From JAOUEA01 sp963797635 (lineage in GTDB: Bacteria > Actinomycetota > UBA4738 > HRBIN12): DNA of 64,000 nt. The notes below the pieces were generated by a model that saw only the letters and a list, made by a program, of their open reading frames with translations, made no database searches and was not told the origin of the DNA. Positions 49,279-58,777 of the stretch are shown in pieces (positions within the stretch are counted from its first letter, which is position 1; each line of letters begins with the position of its first letter). Both the position numbers and the translations under genes were made by a program. The stretch is from the NCBI GenBank assembly GCA_963797635.1, contig CAWCPZ010000011.1:62001-126000 (forward strand), in the 5' to 3' direction.

Positions 49279-49916
49279 GCGATCTCGAACTGGGTGCGCT
49301 GACCGTCGAAGGGTTCTGCGATGTGCTGGCGTCCGATTCGCCGACCCCCGGCGGGGGAGCGGTCGGCGCGATCGAAGGCGCCGCCGCCGCGGCGTTGATC
49401 GGCATGGTGGGCCGGCTCACGATCGGCAAGGCGGGGTTCGAGGACCTCGAGCAGCGCATGAAGGACATGGTGGCTTCAGCCGATGCCGCCCGTGCCGAGT
49501 TCCTCGTGCTGGCCGACCGCGACGCCCACGCCTTCGACTCGGTGATGGTGGGGTTCAAGATGCCGAAGGAGACCGACGAGGAGAAGGCCGCGAGGTCGGC
49601 CGCGATCCAGGCCGGGTACCTCGCCGCCGCGTCGGTGCCCCAGGAGGTCGCGCGGAAAGCCGTCGACCTGATGGAACTGGCGGAAGACGCCACGGCGATG
49701 GGGAACCCGCAAGCGGCCTCCGACGGGCTGTCGTCGGCTGCTTCGCTGTACTCGGCCGCCCTCTGTGCCATCGCGAACGTCGAGATCAACGCGGCGTCGT
49801 TGAAGGACGAGGGCGTCCGGACCGAGATGCTCGAGGAACTCATCACCCTCAAGGCCCGTGCCGACGAACTCCTGGAGGAAGCCCAGACCGCGTTCAAGCT
49901 GCGCCTCGCGTCCTAG
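49275..49916 (+). CDS. Formimino-THF cyclodeaminase / cyclohydrolase family protein
   Basis: 213 residues, all-helical. DSPTPGGGAVGAIEGAAAAALIGMV near residue 22 is the FTCD_C/FchA nucleotide or folate-binding glycine motif, followed by DRDAHAFDSVMVGFKMPKETDEEK and NPQAASDGLSSAASLYSAAL. It converts 5-formimino-THF to 5,10-methenyl-THF with ammonia release, or hydrolyses methenyl-THF in FchA-type relatives. Adjacent formimidoyltransferase favours the first role. GTG start overlaps that gene (GTGA). Confidence 0.9.
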   Translation: MSDLELGALTVEGFCDVLASDSPTPGGGAVGAIEGAAAAALIGMVGRLTIGKAGFEDLEQRMKDMVASADAARAEFLVLADRDAHAFDSVMVGFKMPKETDEEKAARSAAIQAGYLAAASVPQEVARKAVDLMELAEDATAMGNPQAASDGLSSAASLYSAALCAIANVEINAASLKDEGVRTEMLEELITLKARADELLEEAQTAFKLRLAS

Positions 49917-49957
49917 CCGGTCTTGCGGGCCGCCCCGGCGTGGGGCAAGGTCAGGGC

Positions 49958-50368
49958 ATGAGGATCGACGCGATCGTCTTCGATTGCCTCGACGCCGCGC
50001 CGCTGGCTCGCTTCTGGGCGGAGGCGCTCGGCTGGCGCGTCGCCGCCTACGACCAGGCCGAGCTCGACCGGCTCGCCGACAAGGGCATCCACGACCCCGA
50101 GGACGATCCCTCCGTCATGGTGGAACCGCCGGAGGACGAGATGCCGGGCCTGCCCGTGCTGTTCTTCACCGAGGTCCCCGAGGACAAGGCCGGCAAGAAC
50201 CGTGTGCACATCGATGTGGTGGCGCAGGAGACCGTGGACGAGGACGTGATCCGTCTCGAAGCCATGGGCGCCACCCTCCGCAACTGGGCGGAAGAGGAGG
50301 GCACCGTCTGGGCCGTGATGCTCGATCCCGAAGGCAACGAGTTCTGCGTCATGCCCCCGGAGGAATGA
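49958..50368 (+). CDS. VOC-superfamily (glyoxalase-like) protein
   Basis: 136 residues. Two beta-alpha-beta-beta-beta modules: DAIVFDCLDAAPLARFWAEALGWRV, and HIDVVAQETVDEDVIRLEAMGAT followed by VMLDPEGNEFCVMPP. The His in HIDVV and the Glu in GNEFCV match the metal positions of one Glyoxalase_6-type site. Function is unspecified. It is convergent with the formate-THF ligase gene. Confidence 0.75.
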   Translation: MRIDAIVFDCLDAAPLARFWAEALGWRVAAYDQAELDRLADKGIHDPEDDPSVMVEPPEDEMPGLPVLFFTEVPEDKAGKNRVHIDVVAQETVDEDVIRLEAMGATLRNWAEEEGTVWAVMLDPEGNEFCVMPPEE

Positions 50369-50378
50369 ACGGGCGAGC

Positions 50379-52050
50379 TCAGAACAGGCCGACGGTGCGG
50401 CCGTCCTCGTCGATGTCGACCTGCTGGAAGGCCGGCGTCTTGCCCAGGCCGGGCATGCGCTGCATGTCGCCGCAGAGCACCACGACGAACCCCGCCCCGG
50501 CGCTGGGGACCACGCTGCGCACCGGGAGCCGGAAACCCGTCGGCCGGTTCAGCATGAGCGGGTCGTGGCTGAGCGAGAGGTGGGTCTTCGCCATGCACAC
50601 CGGTACCTGGCCGAAGCCGAGTTCCTCCATCCGCGCGATGTCCTTCTCGGCCTGCGGCAGGTAGTCGACGCCGTCGGCCCCGTACAACCGGGTGGCGATC
50701 GCTTCGATCTGCTCCTTCAGCCCGGCACCGGTCGGCGTCAGGAAGTCGAACGTGTTCGGCCGCTCGCACGCCTCGACCACGGCGTTCGCGAGGTCGATCG
50801 CGCCCTTGCCGCCTTCGGCGAACGCCCGGTTGACCACGACCGTCTCGGCGCCGGCGCCCACCGCCAGTTCCTCGATCAGGGCGATCTCGGCGTCGGTGTC
50901 GGTGGGGAAGTTGTTGATCGACACGACGCACGGCAGGCCGTAGGCGCGAACGATCTCGATGTGGGCGCTGAGGTTGTCGATCCCGCCGGCGCAGCGCGTC
51001 GAGGTCTTCGTTCTGGAGGTCGTTGAAGGCCATGCCGCCATGGGACTTCGTGGCCCGCACGGTCGTCACCAGCACCGCGGCGCTGGGAGCGAACCCGCCG
51101 GCGCGGCACACGATGTCGCAGAACTTCTGGAAGCCGAGATCGGAGGCGAACCCCGCCTCGGTGACGACGTAGTCGGCCAGCTTCAGCGCCACGCGATCTT
51201 CGATGATCGAGTTGTTGGCGTGCGCGATGTTGCCGAATGGCCCGGCGTGGGCGAGCACGGGCTGGCCCTCCAGGGTCTGGACCAGGTTCGGCTTGATGGC
51301 GTCCTTCATGATCACCGTCATCGCGCCGCCCGCTTTGAGGTCGTCGGCCGTCACCGGGTCGCCGTCGTAGGTCGAGGCCACCACGATGCGGCCGAGCCGG
51401 GTGCGCAGATCCTTCAGGTCGCTCGCGAGCGCGAACACCGCCATGATCTCGGAGGCCGCGGCGATCACGAAGCCGTCCTGCCGGGGAACCCCGTGCGCCT
51501 TGCCGCCCAGGCCCGCCACGATGTTGCGCAGCTCGCGGTCGTTCATGTCCATGGTGCGCGGCCAGGTGATCGACAGCGGGTCGATGTTCAGGACGTTGCC
51601 GTGGTAGATCGAGGCGTCGAGCGCCGCCGCGAGCAGGTTGTGGGCGGCCGCCACCGCGTGGAAGTCGCCGTTGAAATGGAGGTTGAACTCCTCCATGGGC
51701 ACCACCTGGGCGTAGCCGCCGCCGTTGCCGCCACCCTTGATGCCCCAGACCGGGCCCATCGACGGTTCGCGCAGGCACAGCATGACGTCCTTGCCGATCT
51801 CGCCCAGGCCCTGGGTCAGGGACACGCTGGTCGTCGTCTTGCCCTCGCCGGCCTTCGTGGGGGTGATCGCGGTCGTGATGATCAGCTTGCCGTCGGGTCG
51901 GTCGGCGAGCCGGTCCAGGATCGAGAGGTCGATCTTGGCGCGGTAGCGGCCGTACTGCTCCAGTTCATCGTCCTGGATGCCTGCGGCCGCGGCGATCTCG
52001 GCGATGGGCTTCAGCGCGGCTTCCTGGGCGATCTCGAGACCTGACTTCAT
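50379..52050 (-). CDS. fhs: Formate-tetrahydrofolate ligase (frame break near 50,998)
   Basis: About 556 residues after removing one base near 50,998; this is the normal length. The N-terminal P-loop is TPTKAGEGKTTTSVSLTQGL, followed by REPSMGPVWGIKGGGNGGGYAQV (folate region) and, past the break, the C-terminal PAGRDIARME-like segment around EKDIARMEELG. The enzyme makes 10-formyl-THF from formate, THF and ATP, or works in reverse to release formate with ATP gain. The ATG at 52050 has GGAAGGA upstream; an ATG seven codons earlier is less well placed. It is divergent from fdhD. Confidence 0.93.
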
Positions 52051-52087
52051 GGCGGTTGGGCGTCCTTCCATCGGTGTGGCCTGGCGT

Positions 52088-52103
52088 TTGATCGAGCGTT
52101 CAA
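52088..52103 (-). promoter_or_regulatory. Palindromic operator-like site upstream of fhs
   Basis: On the minus strand TTGAAC-GCTC-GATCAA, 14 of 16 positions in the scheme of the gcvT-like site TTGAAC-N4-GTTCAA; the half-sites differ from perfect symmetry at one position. It lies 38 bases ahead of the fhs start. A -10-like TATCGT lies just upstream of it, so a bound regulator would sit over the transcription start. Confidence 0.45.
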
Positions 52104-52223
52104 TCCCCGACGATACGACCCGGCGGGGCCCGGGACCAAACCGTCGTTGCGCCCTGGGCGACCCCCAAGGTGAGCAGTGAGAGGTCAGTGACCGTTCGAC
52201 GGCGGACGGCGATACTGGCTGGG

Positions 52224-53061
52224 ATGGCCACCACCGAACCGATCCGCCGCAGCGCCACGCCGGTGCGTCTCACCGCGCTCCGCAACGGGGTGCGTTCGGA
52301 ACGACCGGACCAGCTCGCCACCGAGGAGCCGCTCGAGATCCGCGTCGGCGGACCCGGGCAGGAGGCCTCGCAGGTGGCCGTCACGATGCGGACCCCCGGC
52401 GGAGACTTCGAGCTGGCGGTCGGCTTCCTGTTCACCGAAGGGCTGATCGGTCCGGCCGATGTGCAACGGGTGGCCTACTGCGACGACGTCGACGACGAGA
52501 CCCAGCGCTACAACGTGGTGACCGTCACGCCTCCAGCGCCCGTTCGACGCCGAGTCGGTGCGCCGGAACTTCTACGCGACATCCTCGTGCGGGGTCTGCG
52601 GGAAGGCGGCCCTGGACGACATCGAGGTGCGGTGCGCGCCCGTCGCCACCGGGACGCGGGTGGACGCCGAGGTGCTGGTGTCGCTGCCCGACCGCCTGCG
52701 CGAGAAGCAGCGCGTCTTCGACCGGACCGGTGGGCTCCACGCCGCCGGGCTGTTCGACGTCGAGGGCCGGCTCGTCTCGCTGCGCGAGGACGTCGGGCGG
52801 CACAACGCGGTCGACAAGGTGGTGGGGGAGCAGCTCCTGGCGGGCGCGATCCCGCTCGCCGACCACGTGTTGCAGGTGAGCGGGCGCGCCAGCTTCGAGA
52901 TCGTGCAGAAGGCCGCGGTGGCCGGGATCCCCGTGGTGAGCGCCGTCAGCGCGCCGTCGTCGCTCTCGGTCGAGGCCGCGGAACGCTTCGGGATGACGCT
53001 GGTGGGGTTCGTCCGCGACGGGGGCTGCAACGTGTACAGCCACCCCGAGCGCGTCGTCTAG
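52224..53061 (+). CDS. fdhD: Formate dehydrogenase accessory sulfurtransferase FdhD (frame break near 52,530)
   Basis: About 278 residues after removing one base near 52,530. The sulfur-relay motif SSCGVCGK (C-X2-C) near residue 120, GLFDVEGRLVSLREDVGRHNAVDKVVG, and ISGRASFEIVQKA-like VSGRASFEIVQKAAVAGIP identify FdhD, which transfers sulfur from a cysteine desulfurase to the molybdenum cofactor of formate dehydrogenase. Start at ATG 52224 (METs MATTEPIRRS); a GTG at 52188 is possible. It is about 1.7 kb from the formate dehydrogenase genes and needed for their activity. Confidence 0.92.
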
Positions 53062-54674
53062 GACCGCTCGGTCGCCTCCGGCACGCGCGCCTGCCAGTCG
53101 TAGATCACCGAGGTCCGGAAGATCAGGTCCTGCACCGAGGCGTTGCGCTTGCTCACGCGCCGACCAGAACAGGCCGAGCGGGAACACGACGCACGTGATG
53201 GCCCGCAGGAGCGCGACCGTGAATCCGAGCGTGCTGCCGGAGCGGCCGACGATGCGCAAGCCCATGATCCGCATCCCCGGCGGTGCGTCCGACCCCGGCC
53301 CAGCCGATCGCGAGGGCGATCGCGGCCAGGATCAGCGCAGCGGTGATGAACTGCGTCGAGGAGATGACCGGCCACGTGAAGTCCCTGGGGTTGCGGAGGA
53401 ACCGGAACGCGGAATAGCCCAGGTAGGCCGCCGCCGACCAGCACGGCGACGTACGCGGTGTCGATCACCATGGCCGCGGTCCGGGACACGACGCCGGCCC
53501 GCAACCCCTGCTGCTCGCCGGCGCCCGACGGGGTAGACGTGCGTCGGTCTGATGGGTCGCCGTGTCCGCCACGTCAGTCCGTCCTTCGGCTCGCCGGGAG
53601 CATCGAGCTCGCGATGCTCGCGCCGCAGCATCCGGTCGACGATCTTGGACACCAGGCGGTCGGCGATCCATGCCCCGGACCCGGACGGTCTGCACCGTCT
53701 CGCTGGCCATCGCGCCCGAGGACTCGCGGATGATCGCCGGCAGGTCGATCTCGTCCATCACGTCCTGCGTGATCTCGGCCAGGTCGAGGCGATCGATGAC
53801 CCCGCGGATGTCGACCCGTTCGACGATCTCGTTGACGTCGACGCGGTCCACGACCTTCTCGATCGGCAGGTCCTCGACGATCTGCTCCATGTCGACGCGC
53901 TGCACCACGGCGTTCACATCGACACGATCGACGATGGCGGCGATGTCGAGCCGGTCGACGATGCGATCCATGTCGACGTCTTCGACGATCGCGTTGATGT
54001 CGACCCGTTCCTTCACGATCTGCGTGAGGTCGACCTGATCCAGGATGGCCTTGGTGATCTCGGGGATCAGCACCGTGAGGAACGCGGTGGCCGCCTGGGC
54101 GGTTTCGGCCTGCGTGGCCTTCCACTGCCCGTCGAGGAGCCGGGCGGCTCCGGCGGCGGTTTCCGACGCCCCTTGCAGCGCGGCCGGGTTCGTGACCCAG
54201 GACATGATCGGTCCCACGGCCTCGGCGGCCGACTTCGCCGCGGAGGCGGCAGCTTCGGCCGCGGTGATGGCGGCGCCCAGACCTGCGCCGGCCATGGTCG
54301 CCGCGGGGTCTTCACCCTCTTCGTCGGCCGACTCGGGCATCGTGGTCCGCAGGGCGTCGGCCACCGCGGAGGCTCCGGCCGAGACCATGCCGGCGCCCAC
54401 CCGCATGCCCTGTTCCAGCAACGTCGCCATACCGGCGCCGGGGACGACGGGCGGCGGGTCCTCGGGCACGTCGGCCTCGGCGTCGGCCGCCACGGCCTCT
54501 TCCCAGCTCATCTCCGGTCCGTCGTCCGCGGCCGTCATCGCCGATCTCGGGCGATCCGCCCACCGGGATGCCGACCACCTCGTCGGATGCCTGGACGGAG
54601 GGCAGGCGCACCACGTTGTCGTGCTCGCCGTCGTCGGGGTCGGGCGGCGTACCGCCGATCGGGATGCGATCCAT
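53058..54674 (-). CDS. RDD-family membrane protein with long N-terminal heptad-like repeat region (six +1 frame breaks)
   Basis: Segments in three frames join into 536 residues if one base is removed near 54,540, 53,665, 53,532, 53,427, 53,277 and 53,160. The N-terminus (MDRIPIGGTPPDPDDGEHD) is acidic. An Ala-rich part follows, then about ten copies of a VDxxxIVxRVD repeat (for example VDINAIVEDVDMDRIVDRLD), then SSGAMASETVQTVRVRGMDADRL. The last ~150 residues hold the RDD domain: RAGVVSRTAAMVIDTAYVAVLV, GRTAGMRIMGLRIV and QDLIFRTSVIYDW, with three to four membrane helices. This layout is known in actinobacterial RDD proteins; function unclear. It ends in overlap with fdhD. Confidence 0.7.
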
Positions 54675-54808
54675 GGCCCCATCATGGACCCGCGGAGCGG
54701 ATCCGTGCCCACCCCGACCTCGGGTCAGGATGCCGTCGTCCCGCGTTCACGCCTGTCGCCGGGCCCGACGTACCATAGGAACGCACAACCGGTGAAAGGA
54801 GCCGCTCG
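54675..54808 (+). promoter_or_regulatory. Divergent promoter region upstream of the formate dehydrogenase genes
   Basis: 134 bases between the RDD gene and the formate dehydrogenase catalytic gene. TACCAT at 54,772-54,777 is a possible -10, with no clear -35. AAAGGAG at 54,795-54,801 is the ribosome-binding site. The palindrome found before the gcvT-like and fhs genes is not present here. Confidence 0.35.
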
Positions 54809-56747
54809 ATGAAGAACGGGCTCACGCGACTCACCGAGCCGATGGTCCGCGACAACGGCGAACTGCGCGTCGCCACCTGGGATGAGGCCCTCGATCGGGC
54901 CGCTCAGGGACTGCGCAGCGCCACGGAGCGGAACGGCGGCAACGGGGTCGGCCTGTTCAGCTGCAGCAAGGCCACGAACGAGATGAACTTCGTCGCACAG
55001 AAGTTCGCGCGTCAGGTCCTGCTGAGCAACAACATCGACTCATGTAACCGCACCTGACACGCTCCTTCTGTGGTCGGTCTGGCCACGGTGTTCGGAGCAG
55101 GTGGCGGTACGAGTTCATACGAGGAGATCGAGCACACCGATCTGATCCTCCTGTGGGGATCGAATGCGCGAGCGGCGCATCCGATCTTCTTCCACCACGC
55201 CCTCAAGGGCATCCACAACGGTGCCCAGATGGTGGTGGTCGATCCCCGGCGCACCGAGTCGGCCGAGTGGGGCGACCTGTGGCTGGGCATCGACGTCGGC
55301 TCCGACATCGGGCTGAGCAACACGATCGCGCGCGAGATCATCGTCAACGACCTCCAGCACCACGCCTTCATCGAAGGGGCGACGCTCGGGTTCGACGGAG
55401 TACAAGGATTCGGTCATGGACTGGACCCTGGAGCGCGGTGAGCAGGTCACGGGCGTTCCGGGCGAGATCATCCGCGAGGTCGCGCACGCCTACGCCAAGG
55501 CCGATCGCGCCATGATCTGTTGGACGCTGGGCATCACCGAGCACCACAACGCCGTGGACAACGTGGTGTCGCTGATCAATCTCGCGCTGCTCACCGGCCA
55601 CGTGGGGGTCTACGGCAGCGGCGTGAACCCCCTCCGCGGCCAGAACAACGTGCAGGGGGGCGGCGACATGGGCGCCATCCCGAACAAGCTCCCCGGCTTC
55701 CAGGACATCGAACAGGACGCCGAGGCGCGCGCGCGATTCGAGGCCGCCTGGGGCGTGCCGATCACCCCGAAGTACGGCTGGACCCTCACCCAGATGTTCG
55801 AGGCGATGGAGCGCAAGGAACTCACGGCCGCCTACGTCATCGGCGAGAACCCGGCATCGAGCGAGGCCGACAAGACCCACACCGAGGAACTGCTCACCGG
55901 GCTGGACTGCCTGATCGTGCAGGACCTGTTCATGACCAGGACCGCCGAGCTCGCCGACGTGGTGTTCCCGGCCTCCAACGCGGCCTTCGAGTCCGACGGC
56001 ACCGTGACCAACAGCGAGCGACGCGTGCAGCGGGTGCGCAAGGCCCTGGATCCGCCCGGCAGCGCGCGCGACGACATCTGGATCATCGGCCAGCTCGCCG
56101 ACCGGCTCGGCGCCGGCTGGGGCGACGTCACCCCGCACGAAGCGTGGGAGGAGCTCCGCACCCTGAGCCCGATGCACGCCGGCATGAGCTGGCAGCGCAT
56201 CGAGGAACTGGGTGGCCTCCAGTGGCCCTGCCCGGACGAGGAACACCCGGGCACGCTGTACCTGCACTCCCGCCTCTGGGAGTTCGACGACCCCGCGGCC
56301 CAGGGCGCGAAGGCGCCGTTCTCGATCGTGATCGACGAGCCTCCCGTGGACGAGTTGTCCGAGGACTTCCCGCTGCGGCTCACCACCGGGCGCCGGCTGG
56401 ACTCCTACAACACCGGCGTGCAGACCGGCGGCTACACCTCGCCGCTGCGACGCGGCGAGACGATCGACGTCTCGCCCGAGGACGCCGAACGGATGGGGCT
56501 GGCCGAGGAGGAATGCGTGCTGGTCTCGAGCCGTCGCGGCACGGTGGAGGTGCCGGTGCACGTCGACCACGCGCTGCGGCCGGGGCTCGTGTTCATGACG
56601 TTCCACTTCCCCGACCAGGTCGACACGAACGTGCTCACGATCGAAGCCACCGACCCCCGATCGGGCACGGCGGAGTTCAAGGCGGCGGCGGTGCGGATCG
56701 ACAAGATGCCCGACGCCGTTCCGGTCTCGGGCGGGGCCGGGGAGTAG
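54809..56747 (+). CDS. fdhA: Selenocysteine-containing formate dehydrogenase catalytic subunit lacking its N-terminal [4Fe-4S] domain (one +1 frame break near 55,396)
   Basis: 645 residues when TGA 55,055-55,057 is read as selenocysteine (residue 83) and one base near 55,396 is removed. DSCNRTUHAPSVVGL aligns with E. coli FdhF DCCARVUHGPSVAGL; the His after U and the active-site Arg in VNPLRGQNNVQGGGDMG are conserved. Molybdopterin regions ILLWGSNARAAHPIF and VVDPRRTESAEWGD, and the C-terminal MPT domain (RLTTGRRLDSYNTGVQT, FHFPDQVDTNVL), follow. The usual first ~55 residues with CPYCxxGC are absent: the protein begins MKNGLTRLTEP just past that domain, with AAAGGAG upstream. The missing domain is at 59,560-59,770. 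It oxidises formate to CO2, passing electrons to the NuoEF-like subunit. Confidence 0.88.
55055..55098 (+). promoter_or_regulatory. UGA codon and bacterial SECIS hairpin in fdhA
   Basis: After the TGA, GCTCC (55,061-55,065) pairs with GGAGC (55,094-55,098). GTGGTC (55,070-55,075) pairs with GGCCAC (55,081-55,086), closing the loop GGTCT (55,076-55,080). The E. coli fdhF SECIS has its GGUCU loop in the same codons (8 and 9 counting TGA as 1), the part bound by SelB. The codons GCT CCT TCT just after the TGA are rare third-position choices for this GC-rich genome, as expected where RNA pairing constrains the sequence. Confidence 0.88.
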
Positions 56748-56834
56748 CATCCCGGCCGTGACGCCCCTCGCCGTGCACATCGACGCTTCGCCGGCATCCC
56801 TCGCGGCCTCGCCGGCGACCTCGAAGGTGGTGCC

Positions 56835-58761
56835 GTGGACCTGCACCTGATGCTCGCCTCGCCCTCGGAGGACGAGCGCGCAGCGGTCGACGATCTCCTG
56901 GGCGAACCCACCAGCGGTTGGCACGGCGCCGAGCGCGACGAGGTCACGCACCGCGTGGCCCGGGGAGGCCGCGCGGCCCGCGAGCAGCGCGACCTGTTGC
57001 TGCCCGCCCTGCACGCCCTGCAGTCCCGGGTGGGATGGATCAGCCAGGGTGGCCTCAACTACGTCAGTGAACGACTCACGGTGCCGCCCGCCGAGGCCTA
57101 CGGCGTCGCCACCTTCTACGCGATGTTCAGCGTCGAGCCCCGAGCCAAGATCGTGGTCCACGCCTGCGACGACCTGGCGTGCCGCATGAGCGGCGGGCGA
57201 GCTGGTCTGCGACGCGCTGCAGGCCACGTTCGGTGAACCGGGTGCCGCCGAGGGCGAGGTCACCTGGGTGCGCAGCCCGTGTCTCGGCATGTGCGAACGC
57301 GCGCCCGTCGCGCTGGTGCAGACGTCGGGCGAGGGCGCGCAGGACGCGACGTTCGGCCAGGTCGATCCGCGGCAGGTGCAGCACCTGGTGACCAAGACGC
57401 TGGCGGGACAGGAGTTCTCGCGTCCCACCGACCCACAGGTGTCGTCGGCGCCGCAGACGTGGGACGCCGATGGACGGGCGGCGCTCCGGCTGCTGCGTCG
57501 CGTCGGGGCCGTCGACCCGGCCTCGATCGACGACTACCGGGCCCACCACGGGTACGAGGCGCTGAGGCGGGCGATGGAGCTGGGACCGGAGGAGACCCTC
57601 CGAGAGATCACCGACGCGAAGCTGCTGGGTCGCGGCGGCGCCGCGTTCCCCACCGGGGTCAAGTGGAAGGCCGTGGCCGAGCAGCTCGAGCACCCGCACT
57701 ACTTCATCTGCAACGCCGACGAGTCCGAACCGGGGACGTTCAAGGACCGCGTCGTGATGGAATCCGACCCGTACGCGGTCATCGAGGCGCTCACGATCGC
57801 CGGGGTCACCACCGGGTGTGCGCAGGGGTACGTGTACATCCGCGGCGAGTACCCCCTCGCGACCTCGCGCCTGGAGCACGCCCTGACGGAAGCTCGGCGC
57901 CACGGGTTCCTGGGCGCCGACATCATGGGCCACGGCATCGACTTCGACATCGAGGTGCGGCGGGGCGCGGGCGCCTACATCTGCGGCGAGGAGACGGCGC
58001 TGTTCAACTCGCTCGAGGGCAAACGCGGGGAGCCGAGGAACAAGCCGCCGTTCCCGGTGCAGCGCGGGCTCTTCGGCAAGCCCACGGGGATCAACAACGT
58101 CGAGACCCTGATCAACGTGCTCGAGGTCCTGCGCATCGGCAGCCAGGCCTACGCCGAGCTGGGCAGCGAAGGCTCGACCGGCACGCGGTTGTTCTGTGTG
58201 GCGGGTTCGGTGGCGAGCCCCGGGGTCTACGAAGCCGAACACGGCATCACGCTGGGCGAGGTGCTCGCGCTGGCGGGCGGGGTGGACGGCAACCTCAAGG
58301 CGGTGCTGTTGGGCGGCGCGGCGGGCGGCTTCGTGGGTCCGGACCGTCTCGACATCCCGCTCACGTTCGAGGACGCGCGCGCCGGCGGGTACACGCTGGG
58401 CTCGGGCGTGGTGCTGGCGATGAACCAGGCGGTCGACCTGGTCGACGTCTGCCTGCGGATCGCGCGGTTCTTCCGCGACGAGTCGTGCGGCCAATGCGTG
58501 CCGTGCCGGGTGGGGACCGTCCGCCAGGAGGAGGCGCTGCACCGGCTCGCGAACGACCGTACGATCGGTTCGCACGCCGACGAGATGGCCTTGCTCGCCG
58601 ACGTCGCCCAGGTGATGCGCGACGCCTCGATCTGCGGGCTCGGCCAGACGGCGGCCAACGCCGTGCAGTCCGCGATCGAAGGGCTCGGCGTGTTCGGCGC
58701 CGCGACGGCCACCGCCGCCGATGGCGACGTCCCCACGCCCACCGAGGAACAGGAGTCATGA
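56835..58761 (+). CDS. fdhB: Formate dehydrogenase NAD-binding subunit, NuoE-NuoF fusion (frame break near 57,196)
   Basis: About 641 residues after removing one base from GGG at 57,195-57,197. Residues 1-190 are NuoE-like with a [2Fe-2S] site: VHACDDLACRM and SPCLGMCERAP. The rest is NuoF-like: NADH/FMN motifs LGRGGAAFPTGVKW and GAGAYICGEETALFNSLEG, then the [4Fe-4S] motif ESCGQCVPCRVGT. The fused chain passes electrons from the formate dehydrogenase to NAD+. GTG start (MDLHLMLASPSEDERA) has GAAGGTGG upstream. It begins 87 bases after fdhA. Fusions of NuoE and NuoF are known in soluble NAD-dependent formate dehydrogenases and hydrogenases. Confidence 0.9.
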
Positions 58762-58777
58762 CGATGGGACCGGAGCG

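Noticed and set aside
55055..55057. TGA as a true stop ending an 82-residue protein
   Set aside because: The sequence after the TGA continues in the same frame with conserved formate dehydrogenase residues, the position equals the known Sec site, and a SECIS-like hairpin follows.
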